DNA from: Vibrio sp. S9_S30
GTDB taxonomy: Bacteria > Pseudomonadota > Gammaproteobacteria > Enterobacterales > Vibrionaceae
DNA: 64,000 nt
NCBI RefSeq assembly: GCF_014694455.1
Contig: NZ_JAAUWT010000010.1
Location: 124,001-188,000 of the forward strand
Direction: 5' to 3'
Shown piece by piece: positions 57,223-64,000 of the stretch (its first letter is position 1; each line of letters begins with the position of its first letter). Position numbers and translations under genes: made by a program. Below the pieces are notes generated by a model. It did not search any database. It saw only the letters and a list, made by a program, of their open reading frames with translations, and had not been told where the DNA came from.

Positions 57223-58266
57223 ATGAGTGTTCTATGTAAGCCCTCCGTCTATTTTCCCGAGTATGTGGTGACTCAAAACGACATTATTGAATGCCTACGC
57301 TCGCTGCATAGCGATCAACCTCACGCCGAAAACGCGTTTGATATGATCCGAAACTCTAACATTGATAAACGTCACCTCATTACCCCATTAGACAACGTTG
57401 TTTCACTGGAGAATTTTGATGAACGAAGCGCCATTTACGATAAGCAGGCTCGGTTTATGTCAGAGATCACCGCTCTTCAAGCCATCAAGAATGCAGACCT
57501 ACACATTCAAGACATCACAATGGTCATCGTAACCTCGTGCACAGGTTTTATGATGCCGTCACTTACCGCTCATTTGATCAATGTACTCAAGCTCAATAAT
57601 TCAACCATTCAGCTCCCCATAGCCCAAATGGGTTGCGTAGCAGGAGCAAGCGCCGTGAATCGAGCCTTCGATCACTGCCAACTGTCGCCAAACAATAACG
57701 TCCTCATTGTGAGCTTGGAAACCTCATCCTTATGTTTTGATAAATACGCAAATCGTATTCAAGACTTTGTAACGAATTCATTGTTTGGTGATGCGTGTGC
57801 AGCGGTCGTCCTGCGGGGTGACGATCAAACCAACGGAATGAAACTCACGCACTCTGCCAGTCACTTTTTGCAAGACAGCGAAGCGTTTATTCGCTACGAC
57901 ATGACTCCAAGAGGCTTCAAATTCTCATTAGACAAAGAGGTGATGTACTCCATTGAACGCGTCGCTCCGGTTATTGAGCTGTTTGTTCAGTCACGACAGG
58001 ATAAACGCCCCAAAGATCTGGATTTCTATTTATTCCATACAGGGGGTCGACGCATTCAGGATGAAGTCGAACGCACGTTGGAGTTAACATCGGATGCACT
58101 AGACCATTCCCGAGCGTGCTTGCGTGAAACAGGCAATACCTCAAGCGTGGCGGTTATTGATGTACTCAGAAGAAGTTTTGAGCATCGAAAAGCTGGAGAG
58201 CAAGGCGTTTTGGCGGCTTTCGGCCCCGGCTTTACCACTGAGATGGCTTTGGGGACTTGGCAGTAA
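57223..58266 (+). CDS. Type III polyketide synthase, PhlD (phloroglucinol synthase)-like
   Basis: Chalcone/stilbene-synthase-fold enzyme of 347 residues. Catalytic residues are all present: Cys138 in AQMGCVAGAS, His272 in LFHTGGRRI and Asn305 in ETGNTSSV. The start MSVLCKPSVYFPEYVVTQ, MVIVTSCTGFMMPSLTAHLI, the segment around Cys138, FGPGFTTEMALG and the exact position of Cys138 agree with my memory of Pseudomonas PhlD, which makes phloroglucinol from three malonyl-CoA. No acetyltransferase (phlACB) or methyltransferase gene lies beside it. AGGAAA precedes the ATG. Product not proven; an alkylresorcinol or pyrone enzyme remains possible. Confidence 0.88.
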   Translation: MSVLCKPSVYFPEYVVTQNDIIECLRSLHSDQPHAENAFDMIRNSNIDKRHLITPLDNVVSLENFDERSAIYDKQARFMSEITALQAIKNADLHIQDITMVIVTSCTGFMMPSLTAHLINVLKLNNSTIQLPIAQMGCVAGASAVNRAFDHCQLSPNNNVLIVSLETSSLCFDKYANRIQDFVTNSLFGDACAAVVLRGDDQTNGMKLTHSASHFLQDSEAFIRYDMTPRGFKFSLDKEVMYSIERVAPVIELFVQSRQDKRPKDLDFYLFHTGGRRIQDEVERTLELTSDALDHSRACLRETGNTSSVAVIDVLRRSFEHRKAGEQGVLAAFGPGFTTEMALGTWQ

Positions 58267-58274
58267 AAATAAAG

Positions 58275-58304
58275 CGGGCGTCTGAATTCAAGTTCAGACG
58301 CCCG
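58275..58304 (+). terminator. Terminator after the type III PKS gene
   Basis: CGGGCGTCTGAA (58275-58286) pairs perfectly over 12 bp with TTCAGACGCCCG (58293-58304). The tail is TAGTTAGTCTTT, only moderately T-rich. Confidence 0.7.
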
Positions 58305-58337
58305 TAGTTAGTCTTTATATGTAGTTAGTCTTTATAT
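58304..58337. repeat. 17-nt perfect tandem duplication
   Basis: GTAGTTAGTCTTTATAT occurs twice without a gap (58304-58320 and 58321-58337), directly after the PKS terminator. Confidence 0.8.
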
Positions 58338-58339
58338 AA

Positions 58340-58355
58340 TGAACACATGTGTTCA
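58340..58355. promoter_or_regulatory. Perfect 16-bp palindrome
   Basis: TGAACACATGTGTTCA is a perfect palindrome with operator character. It is placed oddly, between the 3' ends of convergent genes, so it may not control an adjacent promoter. Its TGAACA half-site resembles that of the TetR operator at 23006, with different spacing. Confidence 0.45.
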
Positions 58356-58390
58356 GTTCTAGTCCAACGCGAGCTTGGTCACTTTAAAAT

Positions 58391-58804
58391 CTAGGGTTTG
58401 TCCCAGAAGAATTCTCTAATCTTTCCATCAGAATCCGTCAAGATGTAAAAATAGTTACCCAGCACTAAATCGGAAAAGTACTGCCTAAAATCCTGTTCCT
58501 TTGCTGTCTCGGAATAGTACATGACATAAAATCTCTGCCCGTCTTCTATATCCGTATCCTCAACTGGCGTGATTTGTATATCTTGGTTCTCTTTTAAGAG
58601 CACACTCTGGTTAAGGTAACCATCACTACTAATCGTAATCTGTTTCCACAGCTCCAGACTTCTAGCTACATTCGCAACTCTGGCTTTTTCAGTTGTCACT
58701 TGTTTAGTAAGCTGATTGATCGTTAAGAGAGACCAGAAAAAGTATGCAAGAATAATGATGCCAGATAGATATAATAGTCCGTGCTTTCTATTTGCGATCA
58801 TCAT
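58391..58804 (-). CDS. Small membrane-anchored protein of unknown function (possible immunity protein)
   Basis: A 137-residue protein with one N-terminal membrane helix (about residues 8-28, LLYLSGIIILAYFFWSL) and a soluble C-terminal part of about 105 residues that would lie in the periplasm by charge pattern. I do not recognise a family. Its start overlaps the stop of the LysM/L,D-transpeptidase gene by 4 bp, so it is translationally coupled to a likely peptidoglycan enzyme that lacks a signal peptide. That arrangement suits a periplasmic immunity protein for a secreted effector; this is inference. An alternative is a membrane partner or regulator of the enzyme. Confidence 0.7.
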   Translation of the reverse strand: MMIANRKHGLLYLSGIIILAYFFWSLLTINQLTKQVTTEKARVANVARSLELWKQITISSDGYLNQSVLLKENQDIQITPVEDTDIEDGQRFYVMYYSETAKEQDFRQYFSDLVLGNYFYILTDSDGKIREFFWDKP

Positions 58805-59487
58805 TTATAATCAACCTCTATCGGAACACTTTTCTGTCCCTTCTTCTGTGCCTTCTGGAGAAGACCTTTTAACTGTCTAATATCTTTGGCATTTTTCAGG
58901 CCAATGCAACCCGCAGTACCTCTCGAACCGCCGTCATGATGTAAAAAGAACCCAAACCTTCCTCCAAAAAAATTACCCAGTTTACCAATGAAACTTTCTG
59001 TCAATATCCAGCCACCTTCTCCCCAGCCAGCCCCATCACCAGCAGAGTTAGACTTGTCATATGGCATATTAGAACGTAGAGGAAGCAAATAGGTATCCTC
59101 TTGAATAGGACCAGCATCTTTGATGTTTTGATATTTTGACTGAGTGTAGTCTGTATCTAAATTAAGCTCTTCACGCCCCTGTTTGATTAGTTGGGCTAAA
59201 TAGGGAGCATTTGGTGGCAGTCCAGATATTGCGGGGTAAGAAGCCACAAGTCTATTTTTTTCTATTGAATACACATTGAACTTTTTCCCGTTAAATGTCA
59301 TTTTTGAAATCCGAGGATCTTGAGTTTTTAGACCTTTTACAACTATGGCCATTCCTGGGTAAATTTTATTGGGGTGCCCCCTGAGAGATGGGTTTAACTC
59401 AATTATTTTGCTTATATCCACTCCATGCTTTTTTGCTATAGAGGTTAAGGTATCCCCTTTTGCTACAATATAAACACCATCCGTCAT
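58801..59487 (-). CDS. LysM and L,D-transpeptidase-like (DUF2778/Tlde1-type) protein without signal peptide
   Basis: A 228-residue protein starting MTDGVYIVAKGDTLTSIAKK: an N-terminal LysM peptidoglycan-binding domain (about residues 5-50), then a catalytic domain from about residue 60 with YPAISG, GPIQEDTY and the L,D-transpeptidase-type active site FFLHHDGGSRGTAGCIGL (His183/184, Cys194). There is no signal peptide or membrane helix, although both domains act on peptidoglycan. This suggests delivery by another route, for example as a type VI secretion effector like Tlde1. The following gene overlaps by 4 bp. No vgrG, hcp or PAAR gene is in the window. Confidence 0.83.
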   Translation of the reverse strand: MTDGVYIVAKGDTLTSIAKKHGVDISKIIELNPSLRGHPNKIYPGMAIVVKGLKTQDPRISKMTFNGKKFNVYSIEKNRLVASYPAISGLPPNAPYLAQLIKQGREELNLDTDYTQSKYQNIKDAGPIQEDTYLLPLRSNMPYDKSNSAGDGAGWGEGGWILTESFIGKLGNFFGGRFGFFLHHDGGSRGTAGCIGLKNAKDIRQLKGLLQKAQKKGQKSVPIEVDYK

Positions 59488-59721
59488 TGATTATTCCTTT
59501 ACTTTAATTACTAGATTCACATTGTGTAAATAGGCAGAATTGCGAAGGAAAGTTCAAGAGTCGGAAAAGCATCTATCTATATGTTCAAACTCTTTTGAAA
59601 TTTGAAAATCAGAAGAACTATTTTACGGAATTAATTCCTCCCCTTCGTAAGCACATATATTCATTCATATGAAAATGATTGCAACCACCCGATACGTGAT
59701 TTCCATCGAGAAACAAAAAAA
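59488..59721. other. AT-rich spacer upstream of the LysM gene
   Basis: About 235 bp, noticeably AT-rich, with no open frame of protein character. It should contain the promoter of the LysM/membrane-protein pair; no clear operator was seen. Confidence 0.4.
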
Positions 59722-59739
59722 GCGCCCTCTATGGAGCGC
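59722..59739 (-). terminator. Possible distal terminator of the ABC sugar operon
   Basis: On the minus strand GCGCTCC/GGGCGC form a short stem (with a G-U pair) followed by a T7 run. It lies beyond the main hairpin at 59787-59810. Confidence 0.45.
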
Positions 59740-59792
59740 AAAGATAACAAAGGGAGCGCAAAGACAACAAAGGGGGCACAAAAACAACAAAA
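59733..59792. repeat. Three tandem 20-nt repeats
   Basis: GGAGCGCAAAGATAACAAAG (59733-59752), GGAGCGCAAAGACAACAAAG (59753-59772; one mismatch) and GGGGCACAAAAACAACAAAA (59773-59792; more diverged) follow each other without gaps, between the end of the ABC sugar operon and the LysM gene. Confidence 0.82.
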
Positions 59793-59810
59793 GGTCCCTT
59801 GACCTTTTGT
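59787..59810 (-). terminator. Terminator of the carbohydrate ABC operon
   Basis: ACAAAAGGTC (59787-59796) pairs perfectly with GACCTTTTGT (59801-59810) over a 4-nt loop. On the minus strand TGTTTTTGTG follows, 53 bp after the ATPase stop. Confidence 0.75.
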
Positions 59811-59862
59811 ATGTCACCAATGAAACAAAGCCTAAAGGCTAGGCTTCAAACCCTTGTAGAGT

Positions 59863-60972
59863 TTAGTGCTCAATACGAATTTCCGTTTTCGCATCAAAAA
59901 ATACCGCTTTAGAAAGGTCGAAATACAAATCTGTGATCTCCCCAACTTTGACATCAAATTCAGGAGAGAGTCGGCAAGCCAGTTCCTGATCGTTCACCTT
60001 CACCATGGCAATCGTGTCTGGTCCCGTTGGTTCTAATACTTCTATTTTAAGAGGCAGTCGACTAGCGACATGGCCCGTTTCTACTTGTTCTGTGATGTTT
60101 TCAGGGCGTAAACCAATCACCACTTCTTGCCCATCACGATCTCGTAACGACTCCGGCAGGCGGATATCATGAACGGTTCCTTCACCATCAGTGACCTTTA
60201 ATACAGGGTAATCCCCTTCATTCACGTCCACTTTCCCGCGGATAAAATTCATCGAAGGCGATCCCATAAAGCCCGCCACAAACATATTGTTGGGAGCGTT
60301 GTAGATCTCTTTTGGCGTGCCAAGCTGCTGAAGCTCCCCGTCTTTCATGACGGCGATTCGGTCTGCCAATGTCATGGCTTCAATCTGATCGTGGGTCACA
60401 TACACTATCGTGGTGTTTAGCTGCTGATGCAGCCGCTTAATTTGAGTACGCATTTCAACGCGTAACTTCGCATCGAGGTTCGATAATGGCTCATCAAACA
60501 AATACAGCTTAGGCTTACGAGCCAATGCACGCCCCATGGCAACACGTTGGCGCTGACCACCAGACAACTGCGACGGCTTGCGATCAAGCAGATGATCAAT
60601 TTGCAGCATCTCGGCAACTCGATTGACTTCCGCTTCGATTTCATCGGTTGGCATTTTTCGGATTTTTAATCCAAAAGCGATATTGCCTCTCACGGTCATG
60701 TTTGGGTACAACGCATAGGATTGAAACACCATCGCGATATCACGATCTTTCGGCGCCACATGCGCGACATCGATACCATCGATCACAATTTCACCAGAGG
60801 TAATGTCTTCAAGCCCAGCAATGGTGTTCATGAGCGTGGATTTGCCACAACCAGACGGGCCAACCAAAATCAGAAACTCGCCAGAGTCGATGCTGATGTT
60901 GATGCCTTTCAGCGTTTCTTGATCCGCATTGCGATAGGTCTTGCGGATCTTGTTGAGTTGTAATGTTGCCAT
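59863..60972 (-). CDS. Carbohydrate ABC importer ATP-binding protein (UgpC/MalK/MsmK type)
   Basis: ATPase of 369 residues for the permease pair upstream. It has Walker [10 protein letters not shown] (about residues 38-45), signature [19 protein letters not shown], Walker [17 protein letters not shown] and the H loop VTHDQIEAM. The C-terminal regulatory OB/TOBE region ([27 protein letters not shown]) is the MalK/UgpC type, whose members may be shared between systems. It starts 4 bp after the second permease's stop and ends the operon. Confidence 0.92.
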   Translation of the reverse strand: MATLQLNKIRKTYRNADQETLKGINISIDSGEFLILVGPSGCGKSTLMNTIAGLEDITSGEIVIDGIDVAHVAPKDRDIAMVFQSYALYPNMTVRGNIAFGLKIRKMPTDEIEAEVNRVAEMLQIDHLLDRKPSQLSGGQRQRVAMGRALARKPKLYLFDEPLSNLDAKLRVEMRTQIKRLHQQLNTTIVYVTHDQIEAMTLADRIAVMKDGELQQLGTPKEIYNAPNNMFVAGFMGSPSMNFIRGKVDVNEGDYPVLKVTDGEGTVHDIRLPESLRDRDGQEVVIGLRPENITEQVETGHVASRLPLKIEVLEPTGPDTIAMVKVNDQELACRLSPEFDVKVGEITDLYFDLSKAVFFDAKTEIRIEH

Positions 60973-60976
60973 AAGA

Positions 60977-61834
60977 TTATCCTTTTACTGATCCGGCGGT
61001 AAGACCACGTACAAAATATTTCCCTGCCAAGACATACACAATGAGAGTCGGCAGCGCAGCGATAATGGCGGCGGCCATATCGACGTTGTATTCCTTAACC
61101 CCTGTACTGGTATTCACCAAGTTATTTAGGGCAACGGTAATGGGCTGAGTCTCCGAACCGGAGTACACAACGCCAAATAAGAAATCGTTCCAAATTGCGG
61201 TGAACTGCCAGATCACGGTGACCATGATGATGGGGAGCGATAAAGGCAGCAGAATTTTAAAGAAGATAGTGAAAAACCCAGCGCCATCCAGCTTCGCCGC
61301 TTTCACCAGTTCATCCGGTACACCGATATAAAAGTTTCGGAAGAATAGCGTGGTGAACGCCAAACCATAAATCACGTGAACGATCACAAGACCCGTTGTT
61401 GTGTTGGCTAAGCCGAGCTTGCCTAACGTCGCAGCCATTGGAAGTAAGATGACCTGAAACGGGATAAAGCAACCAAATAGCATGAGGCTGAAGAACAAGT
61501 CTGACCCCCTGAATTTCCATTTGCTCACAACATACCCGTTAAAAGCACCAAGCAACGTAGAAATCGCGACCGCTGGAATCACCATTTGGAATGAGTTCCA
61601 GAAATACCCTTTCACCCCTTCACAGGCCACCCCTGTACACGCGGAAGACCACGCCTTTCCCCAAGCATCGAACACCCACTCTTGTGGCAAAGACATGAGG
61701 TTACCCGCCTTGATATCCGGTAAGGTTTTGAACGAGGTGATCACCATGACAAACAGGGGCATGAGGTACACCAAACAGAAAAACAGCAAAGCCGTGTATA
61801 AGAATGCTCGGCCTAAGTTGAATGGCTTACTCAT
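60977..61834 (-). CDS. Carbohydrate ABC importer permease (MalG-like)
   Basis: Inner-membrane protein of 285 residues and six helices with the EAA-type loop ([20 protein letters not shown]) that docks the ATPase. The long periplasmic segment with a cysteine pair ([18 protein letters not shown]) is common in the glucose/mannose-type (GtsC-like) permeases. It overlaps the upstream permease gene by 4 bp. Confidence 0.9.
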   Translation of the reverse strand: MSKPFNLGRAFLYTALLFFCLVYLMPLFVMVITSFKTLPDIKAGNLMSLPQEWVFDAWGKAWSSACTGVACEGVKGYFWNSFQMVIPAVAISTLLGAFNGYVVSKWKFRGSDLFFSLMLFGCFIPFQVILLPMAATLGKLGLANTTTGLVIVHVIYGLAFTTLFFRNFYIGVPDELVKAAKLDGAGFFTIFFKILLPLSLPIIMVTVIWQFTAIWNDFLFGVVYSGSETQPITVALNNLVNTSTGVKEYNVDMAAAIIAALPTLIVYVLAGKYFVRGLTAGSVKG

Positions 61835-62754
61835 GACTTTTTCTCCCTTAGCTCAGAGTACAGGTAAGGCACTAGAATGGCCAAAATACCCGCTAGCATC
61901 ATCATGGCACTGGCGGCACCCAAACCGATTTGACCACGGGTAAATGAATGCGCGTACATAAACAGAGCGGGTAAATCCGACGAGTAACCCGGCCCGCCTG
62001 CGGTTAATGCCGTGACCAAATCGAAACTCTTGATCGCAATGTGGGAGGTAATGATCACGGCACTGAAAAATACGGGTCGCAAGCACGGCAAGATGATCTT
62101 TAGGTAGATGCTCGGTAAGCTCGCGCCATCGATTTGTGCGGCTTTGATGATTGAGGAATCAATACCACGAAGACCAGCTAAAAACATGGCCATCACAAAC
62201 CCAGACGATTGCCATACGGCAGCAATCACCAAGGTATAAACCGACATATCGGAATTCACTAACCAATCAAACTCAAAGTCGGTGAAGCCCCAGTCTCGCA
62301 CCATTTTTTCGATGCCTAAGCCGGGGTTGAGAATCCATTTCCATGCCGTGCCCGTTACGATGAACGACAACGCCATGGGGTAAAGATAAATGGTACGTAT
62401 TGCGCCTTCTTGGCGAATGTTTTGGTCCAGCAAAATGGCCAACCCGACACCCAGAACAATGGCGATAAACATAAAGAGCAAACCAAAGATGCCAAGGTTG
62501 GTGATCGAGGTAACCCAGCGGTCGTTCTCCATTAATTTTTCATATTGAGCAAAACCAACAAAATTGAAGCTAGGCAAAAAGCGGGAATTGGTTAGAGATA
62601 AGGCGGCAGTCCAAAAAATGTAGCCGTATATGCACAACACAGTGACGAGCATAGTCGGAGCCAGAACCATTTTTGGCAGCCAGTTTTGCAATGTATCGGC
62701 AAAGCTTCGCTTCGGCGCCGATTTCGTTTTAGGCACGGTCAAAACATGCTCCAT
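61831..62754 (-). CDS. Carbohydrate ABC importer permease (MalF/GtsB-like)
   Basis: Partner permease of 307 residues with six main helices and the EAA loop (SSIIKAAQIDGASLPSIYLK). The N-terminal part (KMVLAPTMLVTVLCIYGYIF and SNSRFLPSFNFVGFAQYEKL-like segment) is typical of the CUT1 family. It is 170 bp downstream of the binding-protein gene; the gap contains GC-rich inverted repeats (GGCTTT/AAAGCC near 62845-62880) that may attenuate transcription after the binding protein. Confidence 0.9.
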   Translation of the reverse strand: MEHVLTVPKTKSAPKRSFADTLQNWLPKMVLAPTMLVTVLCIYGYIFWTAALSLTNSRFLPSFNFVGFAQYEKLMENDRWVTSITNLGIFGLLFMFIAIVLGVGLAILLDQNIRQEGAIRTIYLYPMALSFIVTGTAWKWILNPGLGIEKMVRDWGFTDFEFDWLVNSDMSVYTLVIAAVWQSSGFVMAMFLAGLRGIDSSIIKAAQIDGASLPSIYLKIILPCLRPVFFSAVIITSHIAIKSFDLVTALTAGGPGYSSDLPALFMYAHSFTRGQIGLGAASAMMMLAGILAILVPYLYSELREKKS

Positions 62755-62924
62755 GACTTATCCTTGTTAACGGACCCCTCAGAACCACTGGAACAGCGGC
62801 ACATAAGGAAAGAGCGAACTGATATAGAGTGCGACTCTCAGGGGGCTTTCGGGTATACCCCGATGGCAAAGCCAACAGCCCAACCACGAAATTTGTGGGG
62901 AAAACTGCTGGCTTTGAGTGGGGC

Positions 62925-64000
62925 TTAAATGGCGGCTTTGACGGCTTTGGCCAACTTTTTAACCGCGTCATCGGCTTTCGCTGATGGGTCGTTAAAGAAG
63001 TTCGTCACTACGTCGTAAATTGCGCCTTGTACGTAACTGGTGGTAGACAAGCCATGCGCCATACTTGGTACTAAATCGCCGCTGTCTGCACTGGTTTTAA
63101 ACGTCGCCATAGAATCCAGAGCACACGAGTCGAATTTGGCCATGTCCATATCCAATCGAACAGGGATGGACCCTTTGTTGAGGTTAAACACTTCTTGGAA
63201 GTCTTTGGTAAGAATGGTTTTCGCCAGTGCTTTTTGCGCTTTTTCATTTTCGGCATTGTTCAGCTTAAAGAAGGCAAAACTGTCGATGTTGAACGTAAAT
63301 TGACCCTCTGTGCCTGGTGCGGGTGCACAAATGTAATCTTTGCCAGGCACTTTACCCGCCGCCGCAAACTCGCCTTTCGCCCAGTCACCCATAATTTGCA
63401 TTGCCGCGTCACCATTAATGACCATGGATGTTGCCACGTTCCAATCACGACCGGGGGAGTTGCTGTCGATGTAGTTGCGAATTTTCTGGAATTTCTCGAA
63501 GACTTCCACCATTTTAGATCCTTGCAACACGTCCATGTCCAGATCGACAAAGGCTTTGTTGTAGTCTGCACTGCCAAGTACATCGAGGGCTACGGCTTCA
63601 AATACCGTCGCGTCCTGCCAAGGTTGACCACCGTGAGCAAGCGGGATGTAGCCTGCTGCTTTGATTTTTTCGGCTGAAGCGAAGAACTCATCCAAGGTTT
63701 TCGGCACAGACACACCCACAGCGTTCAGTACTTCAGGGTTTGCCCACAACCAGTTTACTCGGTGAACGTTCACCGGAACGGCAACAAATCGACCTTCATG
63801 CTTCATGACTTTTGTCACCACTTCCGGCAGGTTACTTTCCCAGTTTTCCGCTTTAGCTACGTCATCTAGGCTGGTTAAAAACCCAAGATCACCCCACTCT
63901 TGAATGTCGTTCCCTTTTATCTGAGCCGCAGAAGGTGGGTTACCGGATACCGCACGAGTTTTTAAGACGGTCATGGCACTTTCACCGCCACCCCCCGCAA
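62925..64000 (-). CDS. Carbohydrate ABC importer substrate-binding protein (partial, cut by right edge)
   Basis: The C-terminal 357 residues of a CUT1-type sugar-binding protein, in the group of glucose/mannose binding proteins (GtsA-like). The frame continues upstream of the ATG at 63974 to the window edge ([20 protein letters not shown]), so that ATG is internal and the real start and signal peptide lie outside. Typical segments are [50 protein letters not shown] and the C-terminal lobe. It is the first gene of the operon and likely the most abundant product. The ligand is probably a hexose, not proven. Confidence 0.9.
   Translation of the reverse strand, partial: AGGGGESAMTVLKTRAVSGNPPSAAQIKGNDIQEWGDLGFLTSLDDVAKAENWESNLPEVVTKVMKHEGRFVAVPVNVHRVNWLWANPEVLNAVGVSVPKTLDEFFASAEKIKAAGYIPLAHGGQPWQDATVFEAVALDVLGSADYNKAFVDLDMDVLQGSKMVEVFEKFQKIRNYIDSNSPGRDWNVATSMVINGDAAMQIMGDWAKGEFAAAGKVPGKDYICAPAPGTEGQFTFNIDSFAFFKLNNAENEKAQKALAKTILTKDFQEVFNLNKGSIPVRLDMDMAKFDSCALDSMATFKTSADSGDLVPSMAHGLSTTSYVQGAIYDVVTNFFNDPSAKADDAVKKLAKAVKAAI

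Noticed and set aside
57223..58266. FabH/KAS III instead of a type III PKS
   Set aside because: The Cys138 context, FHTGGRRI and FGPGFTTEM signatures are those of chalcone-synthase-type enzymes.
1..64000. tRNA, rRNA, insertion sequences, integrases, prophage genes
   Set aside because: None of the characteristic motifs or proteins was found on reading the spacers and open frames.

Overview
The window looks like a chromosomal segment of a Vibrio (Gammaproteobacteria, Vibrionaceae). The evidence is the gene content and order: a FadR with the long Vibrio-type insertion, the dsbB-nhaB/fadR block, the yfbV/ackA-pta block, a rhombosortase, and the run comEA-ppiD-hupB-lon-clpX-clpP-tig-dct, which I recall as contiguous in V. 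cholerae. No rRNA, tRNA, insertion sequence, prophage or CRISPR array was seen. Both window edges cut a gene: a PTS EIIC on the left and a sugar-binding protein on the right.

Layout. 1-2019: a minus-strand operon of murQ and mannose-family PTS EIIB and EIIC. 2020-2577: a gene-free stretch with a strong GC hairpin and a possible small RNA. 2578-5878: mrp and metG, divergent. 6337-11806: fadR / nhaB-dsbB, a YecA-like SEC-C protein, and dusC. 11910-14651: an aromatic-amino-acid-type ABC importer (binding protein, permease, ATPase). 15182-19445: yfbV / ackA-pta. 19548-25518: a secreted hydrolase, a LysR regulator, a Tim44-like protein, and a TetR regulator with a membrane transporter-acyltransferase fusion. 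25600-32883: the menaquinone operon menF-menD-menH-menB-menC-menE, with menH and menB in one open frame. 33165-37814: alaA, yfbR, dgt, a DTW-domain protein and rrtA. 37868-46841: comEA, ppiD, hupB, lon, clpX, clpP, tig (protein folding and turnover). 47288-56870: dctB-dctD and two TRAP transporters. 57223-59487: accessory genes, namely a type III polyketide synthase resembling PhlD and a LysM/L,D-transpeptidase gene overlapping a small membrane-protein gene. 59863-64000: a carbohydrate ABC importer.

How the genes work together. The dct region is a two-component sensor/regulator (DctB/DctD) beside a C4-dicarboxylate TRAP system (dctP-dctQ-dctM, minus strand). That system has a clear sigma-54 promoter and an upstream inverted repeat. 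A second TRAP operon on the plus strand lies between dctD and dctM and lacks such a promoter, so it looks inserted. The ClpXP/Lon/trigger factor block is standard, and lon has a good heat-shock promoter. The men genes make menaquinone for anaerobic respiration, and ackA-pta handle acetate overflow.

Most notable: (1) a stand-alone phloroglucinol-synthase-like type III PKS with an intact Cys-His-Asn triad; (2) a leaderless LysM + L,D-transpeptidase-like protein whose gene overlaps by 4 bp a gene for a membrane-anchored small protein, an arrangement typical of effector-immunity pairs; (3) the stop-free menH-menB junction; (4) 17-20 nt tandem repeats filling several spacers; (5) a clear TetR promoter/operator controlling a transporter-acyltransferase fusion.
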